The notes beneath the pieces are model-generated. The model saw only the letters and a program-made list of their open reading frames with translations. It had not been told where the DNA came from and ran no database searches. A DNA stretch of 64,000 bases from Nocardia goodfellowii. GTDB taxonomy: Bacteria; Actinomycetota; Actinomycetes; Mycobacteriales; Mycobacteriaceae. Numbering within the stretch: the stretch's first letter is position 1; every line of letters begins with the position of its first letter. Location of the stretch: NCBI RefSeq assembly GCF_017875645.1, contig NZ_JAGGMR010000001.1:2170001-2234000 (forward strand), read 5' to 3'. This document shows, one piece after another, positions 1-9,163 of the stretch. The position numbers and the translations under genes are program-made.

Positions 1-259
1 GATCGGCGAAATCGGCGGCGACGCCGAGGAGCGGGCCGCGGCCTACATCAAGGAGAACGTGACCAAGCCCGTCGTCGGCTACGTCGCGGGCTTCACCGCA
101 CCCGAGGGCAAGACCATGGGCCACGCCGGCGCCATCGTCTCCAGCGGTGGCGGTACCGCGCAGGCCAAGCAGGAGGCGCTGGAGGCCGCGGGCGTGAAGG
201 TCGGCAAGACGCCGTCCGCGACCGCCGCCCTCGCGCGCGAGATCCTGGAAAAGGGCTAG
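1..259 (+). CDS. sucD: Succinyl-CoA synthetase alpha subunit, C-terminal end (partial)
   Basis: Only the last 85 codons are present; the reading frame is open from base 2. The enzyme couples succinyl-CoA to succinate with nucleotide triphosphate synthesis in the TCA cycle, as a complex with SucC. The motif GHAGAIV is visible, and its histidine (codon at 122-124) is the residue that is transiently phosphorylated in this family. The downstream order (DUF5336, perM-like, purN, purH) is that found after sucD in Mycobacterium tuberculosis, which supports the call. The start of the gene and sucC would lie to the left of the window. Confidence 0.97.
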   Translation, partial: IGEIGGDAEERAAAYIKENVTKPVVGYVAGFTAPEGKTMGHAGAIVSSGGGTAQAKQEALEAAGVKVGKTPSATAALAREILEKG

Positions 260-288
260 ATCGACGCCTGATTCGCGAGAAATGTACG

Positions 289-323
289 AAGGCCGCCCGC
301 AGAACCTGAGGGCGGCCTTTGTA
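289..323 (+). terminator. Rho-independent terminator after sucD
   Basis: Perfect 10-bp stem (AAGGCCGCCC at 289-298 and GGGCGGCCTT at 310-319) with an 11-base loop, followed by a short T tract. It sits 30 bases after the sucD stop codon. Confidence 0.8.
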
Positions 324-443
324 TTCGGCGCTTCGGCCGGTCATCCGCTTGCTCGAGGGTGACCTCAGCGGACGAGTGCAGTAGCGTCAACAGAGGTTCC
401 AGATGTGTTACGCACGAAAACGATCGACCTAGGAGACGACGAC

Positions 444-1460
444 ATGTCATACCCGACCGGGGGCTCCGGGTACAACACACCCGCAACGCCTTCCGCACCG
501 AGCAATCCCGGCCAGCCGGCCAGTAGTGGCAATTCAGGTGCGAGTGCTTCCGGGGCCGATGGCAAGGGACTGCCGTTCTTCCTGCTGATCGGTGTCGCCG
601 CGCTCGGTGCGCTCAACTTCCTGCTCGGCTTCCTGCCCTACGCCTCCGTCATGGACGAGGGTGTCAGCGGCTTCCAGATCGGACTCGCCGGCCCGCTCGG
701 GCTGCTGCTCTTCAGCGGCCTGCTCGCCGGACTGTCGTTGCTGCCCGAACAGAACTGGAAGGCCGTCTCGGCGGCCGCGGCGGTCGCGGGTTTCCTCGGC
801 GTCGCCGTCCAGGCCTTCAGCCTCCCGAACGGTTTGGAGTCCGGGATCGGCGCCTGGGTGCTGCTGTTCCTGGGTCTGGTGCAGGCCGCGCTGGCCGCCG
901 CCGTGGTGCTTTTCGCGATGGGCATCGTGAAGCCGCCGGCGCCCAAGCCCGCTGCCGCGCAGCAGGGTCAGCAGGGCTACGGTTCGCCGCAGGGCGGTTA
1001 CGGCCAGCAGGGTTTCGGCGGCCAGAGCCAGCCGGGGCAGCCCTACGGTCAGCAGTCCTTCGGCGCGCAGCCGGGTCAGTCCGGTTACGGCAGCTCCACC
1101 GGTGGCCAGTACCAGCAGCAGCCGGCCTACGGTCAGCAGCCGGGTCAGCCGTCCTACGGTCAGCAGAGCCAGCCGGGGCAGCAGCAGGCCGCCTACGGTC
1201 AGCAGCCGTCCTATGGTCAGCAGCCGGGTTACGGTGCGCCGCAGCAGGGTTCGCCCTACGGGCAGACCGCGCAGCCGCGGCCGGACGACAGCGCGACTCA
1301 GCACTTCGCCAGCCCGCAGGCCGGCCAGCAGTACGGCGGCACGCCGAGCTACGGTCAGCAGCCGGGCCAGGCCAGCCAGCCGTTCGGCGGCGAGCAGGGT
1401 GAGGATCCGGCCAACAAGGCCACCCGCGCCTTCCGTCCGTCGGATGACCAGCAGCAGTAA
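444..1460 (+). CDS. DUF5336 membrane protein with Gln/Gly/Tyr-rich C-terminal tail (34 kDa antigen type)
   Basis: A 338-residue membrane protein. The first 40 residues are low-complexity, then about four hydrophobic helices follow (roughly residues 40-165), then a long tail from about residue 180 made of imperfect YGQQ / PGQ / GYG repeats. This architecture and its place between sucD and a perM-like gene match the Rv0954-type 34 kDa antigenic protein (DUF5336). The family is membrane-associated and of uncertain molecular function; a role near the cell envelope or division site is inference. The ATG at 444 is preferred over an upstream in-frame start because AGGAG lies just ahead of it at 431-435. 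Confidence 0.85.
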   Translation: MSYPTGGSGYNTPATPSAPSNPGQPASSGNSGASASGADGKGLPFFLLIGVAALGALNFLLGFLPYASVMDEGVSGFQIGLAGPLGLLLFSGLLAGLSLLPEQNWKAVSAAAAVAGFLGVAVQAFSLPNGLESGIGAWVLLFLGLVQAALAAAVVLFAMGIVKPPAPKPAAAQQGQQGYGSPQGGYGQQGFGGQSQPGQPYGQQSFGAQPGQSGYGSSTGGQYQQQPAYGQQPGQPSYGQQSQPGQQQAAYGQQPSYGQQPGYGAPQQGSPYGQTAQPRPDDSATQHFASPQAGQQYGGTPSYGQQPGQASQPFGGEQGEDPANKATRAFRPSDDQQQ

Positions 1461-1472
1461 ACCCTGAACTCC

Positions 1473-1520
1473 AGAGCCGGTGCTCGCCAACTACTTCGGC
1501 GAGCACCGGCTCTGTGTTTT
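1473..1520 (+). terminator. Strong terminator after the DUF5336 gene
   Basis: Perfect 16-bp stem (1473-1488 with 1498-1513) and 9-base loop, followed by a T-rich stretch GTGTTTT. Placed 12 bases after the stop codon. Confidence 0.9.
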
Positions 1521-1601
1521 CCGGCGCCCAGGTCCGTCCCCGCCCACCGCTCCGGCGCGCCTGGCTCGCCCGGAGTCCGAGAGATGCGACGCTGAATCGT
1601 C

Positions 1602-3248
1602 ATGAGTTCCTCCAGAAATAGTCTCGAGCGCTGGACCGGTAGCTCTCGCGGCGCCCGAAGCGGTTCCGCGCGCGGCCCCCGTTCGACCAAGACTCGTAAG
1701 CCCGACACCGGTGACGACGGAGCCTTCCTCGCCCTGACCCCGGAACGCGGCCGTGCTCTGCTGCTGGTGTCCGCCCGCCCCGCGGCCTTGACCTTGACCG
1801 TGCTGACCGTGCTGGTGCTCGCGACGTTGCTCACCGCGCGCAGCGGCCTGGCCGGTACCGCGGGTGCGATCGCGGCGAGCTGGCTTGCGGCGCACCAGGT
1901 TCCGCTGGTGATCGGCACTACCGAGCTGGGGCTGCTGCCGTTGCTGCCGACCGCGCTGGTGCTGTGGCTGACCTGGCGCGAGACCGCCCGCGCGGTCGAA
2001 CCGGACAGTTCCCGCGCCGATCTGGGCTGGCTCGTCGGTGCGGCGGTGGGAGGACCGCTGCTGGTCACCGCGGTGTGTTCGGCCGTCGCCGAGGACGCGT
2101 CCGGCGTGGTCGCGCTACAGCCGCCGAACACCCTCGCCGCGTTCGGCTGGGTGCTGGTGCTGCAATTGCTCGCCGCGGGCGGCGGTATCGCCAGTCGTCT
2201 CGGCCACCAGCTGGTTTCGCGTCTGGAACTGCCGGAATGGGCGATCGCGGCCGGCTACGCCGCGCGCCGCACCGTCCTGCGTTTGCTTGCCGCCAGCGCC
2301 GCCCTGACCCTGCTGGCGTTCCTGCTGCACTGGTCCCGGATCGGTGACACCTATCAGGGCGCGGGCAACGCGGTGGGTGTGCTCGGTTTGACCGTGCTGT
2401 CGCTGGCCTATCTGCCGAACGTGGTGCTCGGCGCGGCCGGGGTATCGGTCGGCGCGGGCGCGCACTTCGGTGCGGCCTCGATCGGCCTGTTCTCGGTGAC
2501 CGGCGGCCCGATACCGGCGGTGCCGGTGCTCGCGGCGCTGCCGTCCGGCCCCGCGGCGACCTGGTGGCTGGTGTTCCTGCTGATCCCGGCGGCGCTCGGT
2601 GCGCTCAACGGCTTGGACTGCGGGCGCACCTCACCCGACCAGGCCACCGCACCGTGGGCGACGCTCACCTCCGCCGCCCTCACCAGCATGGCGTTGACGC
2701 TGCTGGCCGCGCTCGGCGGCGGTGTGCTCGGCAGCTTCGGGCGCGTCGGGCTGAATCTGCCGCTGTTCGGACTGCTGGTCTTCGGGTGGCTGGCGATCGC
2801 CGGATACGCCGGGCTGATGTTCACCCGATGGTTCGTGGTTCCCGTGGGCACCGTGCCGCGACTCGGCGGAGTCACCGCCCCCGCCGAAGCGGCCGGTGAC
2901 TACGACGATCACAGCTATTACGACGAACACGGCGATTACGACGAGCATGCCTACGACGACGAGCACGATTACCACGACGAGCACGATTACCACGACGAGC
3001 ACGGCTACTACGACGAGCACGACGGCAGTTACCACGAGGACGAATACGAAGCGGACTACCCCGATTACGACGGCCCCGACCTGGAGGTGGAGGTCGACGG
3101 TGAACTGGTCGAGGAGGAGGCCGACATCTCGATCGCGAGCGAGTCGGCAAGCGCCGCAACCGCTCCCGACATCGTCGACGCCGAGGTGGTCGACACCCCC
3201 GACACCGACCCGGACCCGATGCCGCGTCCGTATTTCCGTAGCCGGTAG
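1602..3248 (+). CDS. perM: PerM-like polytopic membrane protein (DUF6350) with acidic His/Asp/Tyr tail
   Basis: A 548-residue protein: a basic N-terminal ~45 residues, then about ten to twelve hydrophobic helices to roughly residue 425, then a ~120-residue acidic cytosolic tail. The tail holds tandem variants of DEHDYHDEH (about residues 430-480) and ends in a proline-rich stretch. Position between the DUF5336 gene and purN is that of Rv0955/PerM in M. tuberculosis, an integral membrane protein needed for cell division under stress; function here is inferred from that. Start ATG 1602 has only a weak ribosome-binding site. The His/Asp/Tyr-rich tail is the unusual part and could bind metal ions. 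Confidence 0.75.
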   Translation: MSSSRNSLERWTGSSRGARSGSARGPRSTKTRKPDTGDDGAFLALTPERGRALLLVSARPAALTLTVLTVLVLATLLTARSGLAGTAGAIAASWLAAHQVPLVIGTTELGLLPLLPTALVLWLTWRETARAVEPDSSRADLGWLVGAAVGGPLLVTAVCSAVAEDASGVVALQPPNTLAAFGWVLVLQLLAAGGGIASRLGHQLVSRLELPEWAIAAGYAARRTVLRLLAASAALTLLAFLLHWSRIGDTYQGAGNAVGVLGLTVLSLAYLPNVVLGAAGVSVGAGAHFGAASIGLFSVTGGPIPAVPVLAALPSGPAATWWLVFLLIPAALGALNGLDCGRTSPDQATAPWATLTSAALTSMALTLLAALGGGVLGSFGRVGLNLPLFGLLVFGWLAIAGYAGLMFTRWFVVPVGTVPRLGGVTAPAEAAGDYDDHSYYDEHGDYDEHAYDDEHDYHDEHDYHDEHGYYDEHDGSYHEDEYEADYPDYDGPDLEVEVDGELVEEEADISIASESASAATAPDIVDAEVVDTPDTDPDPMPRPYFRSR

Positions 3249-3362
3249 CCCATCGGGCGCGGCGCGGTGACCGGTCGAAAGTGAGCTGACCGACACCACT
3301 AGGCTCTACGACGGCGGCAGTCCGGTTGGCCGCCGTTCCCACCGATTCGCAGGAGTAGAGCC

Positions 3363-4052
3363 CTGAGCTTTTCTACCCCGTCGGCTCCGCACGCTCCGCC
3401 GGCCGCCGACTCCGCCGCGTCCTCGACGTGGGTGCCCGCCGCGTCGCCGGCCACCGTCGTCGTGCTCGCCTCCGGCACCGGGTCGTTGCTGCGCGCCTTG
3501 CTCGACGCCGCCGACGCCGCCGATTTCCCGGCGAAGATCGTCGCGGTCGGGGTGGACCGGCAGTGCGCCGCCACCGAGCACGCCGAAGCCGCGGGCGTTC
3601 CGCACTTCCGGGTCGCGTTGCAGGAGTTCGCCGACCGAGCCGCCTGGGATGTCGCGCTGACCGCGGCGGTCAGCGAATACCGGCCCGACCTGATCGTCTC
3701 GGCGGGCTTCATGAAAATCCTGGGCCCCGCGTTCCTGGCGGCATTCGGCGGTCGGATCATCAATACCCACCCCGCGCTGCTGCCCGCGTTCCCGGGCGCG
3801 CACGGCGTGCGTGCGGCGCTCGACTACGGGGTGAAGGTCACCGGTTCGACCGTGCACCTGGTCGATTCGGGCGTGGACACCGGGCCGATCCTCGCGCAGG
3901 AGGCGGTCGCCGTCCTGCCCACCGATGACGAGGCCAGCTTGCACGAGCGCATCAAGGTTGTCGAGCGACGGTTGCTGGCGGAGGTTGTCGCCGCCGTCGC
4001 GACGCGAGGCATTGTCTCCGACGGACGAAAGGCAGTAATTCCTAATGAGTGA
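3363..4052 (+). CDS. purN: Phosphoribosylglycinamide formyltransferase
   Basis: Transfers a formyl group from 10-formyl-THF to GAR, the third step of de novo purine synthesis, in the cytosol. The N-terminal nucleotide site ([16 protein letters not shown]) and the catalytic block [16 protein letters not shown] with Asn and His, then DSGVDTGP with the catalytic Asp, are all present. The end overlaps purH by 8 bases, so the two are co-translated. Start choice: no ATG exists near the N-terminus. A CTG at 3363 has AGGAG at 3351-3355, 7 bases upstream, giving 229 residues; the alternative GTG at 3432 has no visible ribosome-binding site. I take CTG as the likely start, with moderate confidence. Confidence 0.93.
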   Translation: MSFSTPSAPHAPPAADSAASSTWVPAASPATVVVLASGTGSLLRALLDAADAADFPAKIVAVGVDRQCAATEHAEAAGVPHFRVALQEFADRAAWDVALTAAVSEYRPDLIVSAGFMKILGPAFLAAFGGRIINTHPALLPAFPGAHGVRAALDYGVKVTGSTVHLVDSGVDTGPILAQEAVAVLPTDDEASLHERIKVVERRLLAEVVAAVATRGIVSDGRKAVIPNE

Positions 4053-5661
4053 TCCCACGGGGATGGCAGCGGGCGGAGCCGGCGGGGTGGGTGAACGACG
4101 CCCGATCAAGCGGGCGCTGGTCAGCGTCTATGACAAGACCGGACTGGTCGAACTGGCGACCGGCCTGCACGCCGCCGGGATCGAGCTGGTGTCGACCGGT
4201 TCGACGGCGGGCAAGATCGCCGCCGCCGGTGTCCCGGTGACCAAGGTGGAGGAGCTGACCGGGTTCCCGGAGACGCTCGACGGCCGGGTGAAGACCCTGC
4301 ACCCGCGCGTGCACGCGGGCATCCTCGCCGACTCGCGCAAGGACGAGCACGTCGCGCAGTTGGCCGAGTTGGGCGTCGAGGCGTTCGAACTCGTCGTGGT
4401 GAACCTGTACCCGTTCACCCAGACGGTGGCCGGCGGCGCCACGCCGGACGAGTGTGTCGAGCAGATCGATATCGGTGGCCCGTCCATGGTGCGCGCCGCC
4501 GCAAAGAATCATCCGTCGGTGGCCGTGGTGGTGGACACCGGCGACTACGACGAGGTGCTCGCCGCCGTGCGGTCCGGAGGCTTCACGCTGCCTCAGCGAA
4601 CGGCGTTGGCGGCCAAGGCTTTCCAGCACACCGCGAGCTATGACGTGGCCGTGGCGAGCTGGATGACCAACGTGGCCGTCCCCGCCGTGGCACCGGAATC
4701 CGAAGCGGCAGTAAGCTTCCCGGCCTGGGTTGGCGGCACCTGGGTCCGCGCGGATGTGCTCCGCTACGGCGAGAACCCGCATCAGGCCGCCGCGCTCTAC
4801 ACGAGTGAGGGCGGCCCGGCGGGCCTGGCGCAGGCGCAGCAGTTGCACGGCAAGGAGATGTCGTACAACAACTACACCGATGCCGACGCCGCGTGGCGCG
4901 CGGCCTACGACTTCGACGAGCCCGCCGTCGCCGTGATCAAGCATGCCAACCCGTGCGGCATCGCGATCGGTGCGGATATCGCCGAGGCGCACCGCCGGGC
5001 GCACGCCACGGACCCGGTGTCCGCGTACGGCGGCGTGATCGCGGCCAATCGTGAGGTCTCGGTCGAGATGGCCGAGCAGGTCGCCGAGATCTTCACCGAG
5101 GTGATCGTGGCGCCCGGTTATGCCAACGGCGCGGTGGAAGTGCTGCGGCGCAAGAAGAATGTGCGTGTGCTGATCGCGGAGCCCGCGCAGCGTCAGGGCG
5201 CGGAACTGCGTCCGATCAGCGGCGGCGCCCTGCTGCAGCAGCGCGACATCCTCGACGCCGAGGGCGACAGCGCGGCGAACTGGACGCTCGCGGCCGGTGC
5301 CGCCGCGGACGAGGCGACCCTGCGTGATCTGGAATTCGCTTGGCGCGCCTGCCGCGCCGTGAAATCCAACGCGATCCTGCTGGCCAACGACGGTGCCGCG
5401 GTCGGTGTCGGCATGGGCCAGGTCAACCGCGTCGACTCCTGCAAGCTGGCGGTCGAGCGCGCCGGTGACCGCGCCAAGGGATCGGTGGCCGCGTCGGACG
5501 CGTTCTTCCCGTTCTCGGACGGCCCGCAGATCCTGGTGGCCGCCGGGGTCCGCGCCATTGTGCACCCGGGCGGTTCCATCCGCGACAAGGACACCATCGA
5601 GTTGTGCCGCGAACAGGGCATCACCCTGTACCTCACGGGATCTCGGCACTTCGCGCACTGA
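4045..5661 (+). CDS. purH: Bifunctional AICAR formyltransferase / IMP cyclohydrolase
   Basis: Carries out the last two steps of IMP synthesis. The N-terminal MGS-like cyclohydrolase domain (about residues 15-160) begins [17 protein letters not shown] and includes [13 protein letters not shown]; the larger AICAR transformylase domain follows, with [20 protein letters not shown] and the C-terminal [13 protein letters not shown] signature. Length (538) is normal. The ATG lies inside the last codons of purN (8-base overlap), so translation is coupled. A strong terminator follows at 5678. Confidence 0.98.
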   Translation: MSDPTGMAAGGAGGVGERRPIKRALVSVYDKTGLVELATGLHAAGIELVSTGSTAGKIAAAGVPVTKVEELTGFPETLDGRVKTLHPRVHAGILADSRKDEHVAQLAELGVEAFELVVVNLYPFTQTVAGGATPDECVEQIDIGGPSMVRAAAKNHPSVAVVVDTGDYDEVLAAVRSGGFTLPQRTALAAKAFQHTASYDVAVASWMTNVAVPAVAPESEAAVSFPAWVGGTWVRADVLRYGENPHQAAALYTSEGGPAGLAQAQQLHGKEMSYNNYTDADAAWRAAYDFDEPAVAVIKHANPCGIAIGADIAEAHRRAHATDPVSAYGGVIAANREVSVEMAEQVAEIFTEVIVAPGYANGAVEVLRRKKNVRVLIAEPAQRQGAELRPISGGALLQQRDILDAEGDSAANWTLAAGAAADEATLRDLEFAWRACRAVKSNAILLANDGAAVGVGMGQVNRVDSCKLAVERAGDRAKGSVAASDAFFPFSDGPQILVAAGVRAIVHPGGSIRDKDTIELCREQGITLYLTGSRHFAH

Positions 5662-5677
5662 GCGCGACCCCATCTCG

Positions 5678-5715
5678 AACGCCACGCCGGACCCGTCCGG
5701 CGTGGCGTTTCGTTT
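5678..5715. terminator. Terminator between the convergent purH and PLDc_N genes
   Basis: Perfect 14-bp stem (5678-5691 with 5696-5709) around a 4-base loop. It lies between two convergent genes and could serve both strands. Confidence 0.85.
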
Positions 5716-5722
5716 CGGGAAG

Positions 5723-6097
5723 CTATTCCTCGCCGGCCTGGTGACGGCGGTCGGCCTCGGCCTGGCGGGCTTCCTCCTGGCGCCGAGCCTCCCGGCGCTG
5801 GGCCTCGGCCCGTTCCCGCAGTCGACGCAGGAAGGCTTCGTCGTCGTCCGGATTCTGCGCCACATGGCGACCCGGCCGGTCGTACTCGGAGTAGCGCGTG
5901 TTCGAGCGCCGTTCGGCGTCGACCGGGCGGCCCAGCAGCAGCCAGAGAATGGCGCCCACGGTGGGGACCAGGATGATGATGATCAGCCAGAGGCCCTTCG
6001 GCAGCTGGCGCACGTCCGACTCCGGACTCATGATCACGTCGATCAGGCAGTACACCCACAGGGCGAGCGTGATCAGACCGACGACGGCGTACGGCAT
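5723..6097 (-). CDS. Small membrane protein with phospholipase D-nuclease N-terminal (PLDc_N) domain
   Basis: A 124-residue protein. The first ~60 residues hold two membrane helices (MPYAVVGLITLALWVYCLID and KGLWLIIIILVPTVGAILWL) ending in GRP, the PLDc_N signature. The rest is a charged, Arg/Glu/Gln-rich helical cytosolic tail, probably coiled coil. This domain is found fused to cardiolipin-synthase-like enzymes but is common as a stand-alone actinobacterial protein of unknown role. Single gene, convergent with purH. Confidence 0.8.
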   Translation of the reverse strand: MPYAVVGLITLALWVYCLIDVIMSPESDVRQLPKGLWLIIIILVPTVGAILWLLLGRPVDAERRSNTRYSEYDRPGRHVAQNPDDDEAFLRRLRERAEAQRREARRQEEARQAEADRRHQAGEE

Positions 6098-6222
6098 GTG
6101 TCCCCTCCTCGTACCGCAACCTGCTGCGGCTCCACAACAACGCCGAACCGTAGCAGAGAACAGATACGGTGCGCACCGGCGATTCGCACCGCGGGGACCG
6201 GTGAGTTTCGTACGCTGACCGG

Positions 6223-7788
6223 ATGAGCAGGGGCGCGCCGGCGCGGTTCGCGATGATCGGTGCTTTGACGTTCGCGACGATCACCATCGGTGATACTCGA
6301 GCGGCGGCGGAAGCGACTGCGCCGCAAACCGTTCCCACACTGCGGAACTGGGCTCCGGCGGGTGGCGGGTTCGCGCTGGGCGCACGCGCCCGGGTGTTTT
6401 ACACCGACGACTCGCTGCTGGACATGGCCACCGACTTCGCGGCGGGCTTGCGGGTGGTGACCGGCAAAGATGTTGTCCCGCAGGCGGGTTCGGCAGCGGC
6501 GGCGGGCGATATCGTCCTGCGCGTCGCTGGGGTGCCGGAGGCTCCGAATACCCCGGAGGCATACCGGCTCTCGGTCGGCGACACCCTAGATCTCCAGGGT
6601 GCGGGGGAGCCCGGCGCGTTCTATGCGACCCGCTCCGCCTTACAACTGCTCCGCCGTGGCGGCACGATTCCCGGTGGCACGGCGACGGATTGGCCGGACT
6701 ACGCCGAGCGCGGCCTGATGCTGGATGTGGGCCGCCAATTCATGCCGGTCGAGATGGTGCGCGCCCAGATCCGGCGGATGGGCATGCTCAAACTGAATAT
6801 GCTGCATCTGCACTTGTCGGACTCGTTCGGTTTCCGGTTGGAGAGCGCCCGACATCCGGAGATCACTGCCTCGGACCACTATTCGAAGCAGGATATCCGG
6901 GATCTGGTCGCCTACGCCGCGCGGTATCAGGTCGAGGTCGTGCCCGAGGTGGACTTCCCCGGGCATATGAACGGCATCCTCGCCGCCCACCCGGCCCTGA
7001 AACTGCGCAGCGCGAACGGCGACGTGTCCGACGCCGCGATCGACATCTCCGATCCGCGCAGTTACGACCTGATGCGCGACATCCTCGAGGAGTTCCTGCC
7101 GCTGTTCCCCGGCCGCTACTGGCATCTCGGCGCGGACGAGTTCCTGCTCGACGGGTTCGCGGTGCGCGGCTACGCGGACTACCCGCAGCTGGGGGCGTAC
7201 GCCCGTGCGACCTACGGACCGCAGGCCGAACCGGTCGACGCCTTCCTCGGTCTGATCAACTGGGGCGCGGCCATCGTGCGCGAACACGGGAAACGACCGC
7301 GCATCTGGAATGACGGTCTGCATACGGGGGAGGGGACCATCGCGATCGGCAGCGATATCGTCGTCGACTATTGGAGCCGCGCCGGTTACCCGGGGTTGCC
7401 GTTGCCGTTCTTCGGAATCGCCCGCACACCACAAGATCTCATCGCGACCGGCCATCAGGTGCGGAACGCCGCGTTCCTGCCGACGTACTACGTCACCGGC
7501 GGTCCGGCGGCGGCGATCGCCGATCAACCGCCGGTCCTCGGCTACGAGCTGTGGGACCCGGCGATCTTCGTCGACGGTTCCCGGCTCACACCGGCCCAGA
7601 ACGCCGCGAATCTGGGTGCGAGCCTGCATGTCTGGTGCGACGACCCGGCCGCGCAGACACCGGATCAGATCGCGGCATCGATCACCATGCCGTTACGGAT
7701 AATGGCCCAGAAAACCTGGGGCCCAGCCCATCCGGCCGCCTATTCCGATTTCACGGCACTCTCGGACGCCGTCGCCGAACCGGCGTAG
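6223..7788 (+). CDS. Secreted glycoside hydrolase family 20 beta-N-acetylhexosaminidase
   Basis: A 521-residue enzyme with an N-terminal signal peptide ending near residue 28. It has the GH20b-like N-terminal domain followed by the TIM-barrel catalytic domain (RGLMLDVGRQFMPVEMVR onward). The catalytic Asp-Glu pair is in WHLGADEF, and HLHLSDSFGFRLES and EVDFPGHMNGIL are typical GH20 blocks. It would remove terminal beta-linked GlcNAc/GalNAc outside the cell, for example from chitin oligomers or peptidoglycan fragments; the natural substrate cannot be read from the sequence. Single gene, divergent from the PLDc_N gene. Confidence 0.9.
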   Translation: MSRGAPARFAMIGALTFATITIGDTRAAAEATAPQTVPTLRNWAPAGGGFALGARARVFYTDDSLLDMATDFAAGLRVVTGKDVVPQAGSAAAAGDIVLRVAGVPEAPNTPEAYRLSVGDTLDLQGAGEPGAFYATRSALQLLRRGGTIPGGTATDWPDYAERGLMLDVGRQFMPVEMVRAQIRRMGMLKLNMLHLHLSDSFGFRLESARHPEITASDHYSKQDIRDLVAYAARYQVEVVPEVDFPGHMNGILAAHPALKLRSANGDVSDAAIDISDPRSYDLMRDILEEFLPLFPGRYWHLGADEFLLDGFAVRGYADYPQLGAYARATYGPQAEPVDAFLGLINWGAAIVREHGKRPRIWNDGLHTGEGTIAIGSDIVVDYWSRAGYPGLPLPFFGIARTPQDLIATGHQVRNAAFLPTYYVTGGPAAAIADQPPVLGYELWDPAIFVDGSRLTPAQNAANLGASLHVWCDDPAAQTPDQIAASITMPLRIMAQKTWGPAHPAAYSDFTALSDAVAEPA

Positions 7789-7819
7789 CCCGCCTCCCGC
7801 CGGTCGCGCCACCACGAGA

Positions 7820-8284
7820 TCAGGCCGCGCTCAGCACTTTTCGATCACCCAGCGGAGTCCGCAGCGAGATCTCCAGCGTGGCGAAGACCACTTCCATCGT
7901 GCACATCCGGCCCACCGCGTCCGCACGGGTGCCCGAGCGCAGTTCGATGGTGACCGCCTTGTCGGTTTCGGTGGTGCTGACGTCGACGCCGTAGCAGGCG
8001 GGATTGCCGCTCTCGAAGTTGATCGCGATCTTGTCGGGCGCGAGGCGCGTCCAGGAGGAAAACGGAATCGGGTGCGGAGTAACGATGGTGGGGTCCGCGG
8101 TGAGAAGTTTGCCCGAATTCGCGTTGGGGTTCTCGGTGGGGACGGCCGCCGTGGTGGTAGGCGAAACGGTCGGCGCGGTGGAGTCCGGTTGCGGGCCCGC
8201 GTTGTCGGAGCCACCGCAGCCGGCGAGGCCCAGGGCCAGTGCGAGGGCGGCGATGAGGGAGCGGGTAGCCGACGTCCGATGCAT
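7820..8284 (-). CDS. Putative lipoprotein of unknown function
   Basis: A 154-residue protein with a type II signal peptide: a short basic start, hydrophobic core, and the lipobox LAGC with Cys at residue 23. A Thr/Pro/Ser-rich linker to about residue 60 leads to a compact globular domain with two cysteines (ACYGV and RMCTME) that probably form a disulfide. The general layout resembles small mycobacterial and nocardial lipoproteins, but I do not recognise a named family. It would be anchored on the outer face of the cytoplasmic membrane. It ends convergently with the GH20 gene. Confidence 0.75.
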   Translation of the reverse strand: MHRTSATRSLIAALALALGLAGCGGSDNAGPQPDSTAPTVSPTTTAAVPTENPNANSGKLLTADPTIVTPHPIPFSSWTRLAPDKIAINFESGNPACYGVDVSTTETDKAVTIELRSGTRADAVGRMCTMEVVFATLEISLRTPLGDRKVLSAA

Positions 8285-8344
8285 GGGGCGAGCCTAATCG
8301 AGACCGCTCCACGCGCGGCCCCGCCGAGTCGTCCGCGGGCAGAT

Positions 8345-8383
8345 CGACAATCGGGCCCCGAAGCATTCGGGGCCCGATTGTCG
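8345..8383 (-). terminator. Long perfect hairpin downstream of rpsR
   Basis: An 18-bp perfect stem (8345-8362 with 8366-8383) closed by only 3 bases, 12 bases after the rpsR stop on the minus strand. There is no long U tract, but its place and stability fit termination of the ribosomal-protein operon. Confidence 0.75.
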
Positions 8384-8394
8384 ACGGTGCGGAA

Positions 8395-8649
8395 CTACCG
8401 GCTGGTGAACGGCAACAGCGCCATCTCGCGCGCGTTCTTCACCGCGACAGCGACCTGCCGCTGCTGCTGCGGGGTCAGCCCGGTGACACGTCGGCTGCGG
8501 ATCTTGCCGCGGTCGGAGATGAAGGTACGCAACAGATTCACGTCTTTGTAGTCGACGGTTTCGATCCCCGCGGCGATGAGCGGGTTCTTCTTGGGTTTGC
8601 GGGCCTGTTCGGCGCGAACCTTCTTCGACGGTGCTCGCTTGATTGCCAT
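8395..8649 (-). CDS. rpsR: Ribosomal protein S18, zinc-independent (C-minus) paralogue
   Basis: An 84-residue S18 with the signature [17 protein letters not shown] and [20 protein letters not shown]. It contains no cysteine. It is the last gene of the minus-strand cluster rpmB-rpmG-rpsN-rpsR, which in mycobacteria encodes the alternative ribosomal proteins made when zinc is scarce. Replacement of the zinc-binding forms releases zinc from ribosomes. A housekeeping rpsR should exist elsewhere in the genome. Confidence 0.95.
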   Translation of the reverse strand: MAIKRAPSKKVRAEQARKPKKNPLIAAGIETVDYKDVNLLRTFISDRGKIRSRRVTGLTPQQQRQVAVAVKNAREMALLPFTSR

Positions 8650-8676
8650 ATCAGGATTCCTTCTGCGGGGTGGTTT

Positions 8677-8982
8677 CTACCAGCTCGACTTGCTCACACC
8701 GGGGAGTTCGCCTCGGTGGGCCATCTCGCGCACACGCACACGGGAGAGTCCGAACTTCCGGAGGTGACCGCGCGGACGTCCGTCCGCGGCGTCCCGATTG
8801 CGCAATCGTACCGGACTGGCATCTCGCGGCAGGCGCTGCAGCGCGGCCTGCGCGGCGGCCCGTTCGTCCTCCGGCGTGCCCGGCTTGCGGATCAGTTCCT
8901 TGAGCTCGGCGCGGCGCGCGGCGTAGCGCGCCACCACTTCCCGGCGCTGCTCGTTGCGCGCGATCTTCGACTTCTTCGCCAT
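8677..8982 (-). CDS. rpsN: Ribosomal protein S14, zinc-independent (long) paralogue
   Basis: A 101-residue S14 of the long form, starting [20 protein letters not shown] and ending in [25 protein letters not shown] S14 C-terminus. It lacks the CxxC pairs of the short zinc-ribbon S14. The ATG at 8982 lies 2 bases after the rpmG stop, so the two are coupled. Part of the Zur-type operon reading leftward from 9400. Confidence 0.96.
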   Translation of the reverse strand: MAKKSKIARNEQRREVVARYAARRAELKELIRKPGTPEDERAAAQAALQRLPRDASPVRLRNRDAADGRPRGHLRKFGLSRVRVREMAHRGELPGVSKSSW

Positions 8983-8984
8983 AT

Positions 8985-9155
8985 TCAGCGCTCCTCGCGG
9001 AAGTCCACGTGCTTGCGTACGACGGGGTCGTACTTCTTCAGCACCATGCGGTCGGGGTCGTTGCGCCGGTTCTTGCGCGTGACATAGGTGTAGCCGGTGC
9101 CCGCGGTGGACTTCAGCTTGACGATCGGCCGCAGCTCGGTCGACTTGGATGCCAT
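8985..9155 (-). CDS. rpmG: Ribosomal protein L33, zinc-independent paralogue
   Basis: A 56-residue protein, [20 protein letters not shown] at the start and [16 protein letters not shown] at the end. This is L33 without the four cysteines of the zinc-ribbon form. Start ATG at 9155, preceded by GGAGGC on the minus strand. It lies between rpmB and rpsN with gaps of 8 and 2 bases. Confidence 0.95.
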   Translation of the reverse strand: MASKSTELRPIVKLKSTAGTGYTYVTRKNRRNDPDRMVLKKYDPVVRKHVDFREER

Positions 9156-9163
9156 CTCGCCTC

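Noticed and set aside
2896..3060. Short tandem repeats at the end of the PerM-like gene as a CRISPR array
   Set aside because: Repeats are in-frame codon repeats (GAC/GAG/CAC/TAC) inside a coding region, with no spacers.
4042..5865. 607-codon frame antisense to purH
   Set aside because: Shadow of a gene with strong, complete purH homology; His/Arg/Gly-rich composition typical of antisense frames in GC-rich DNA.
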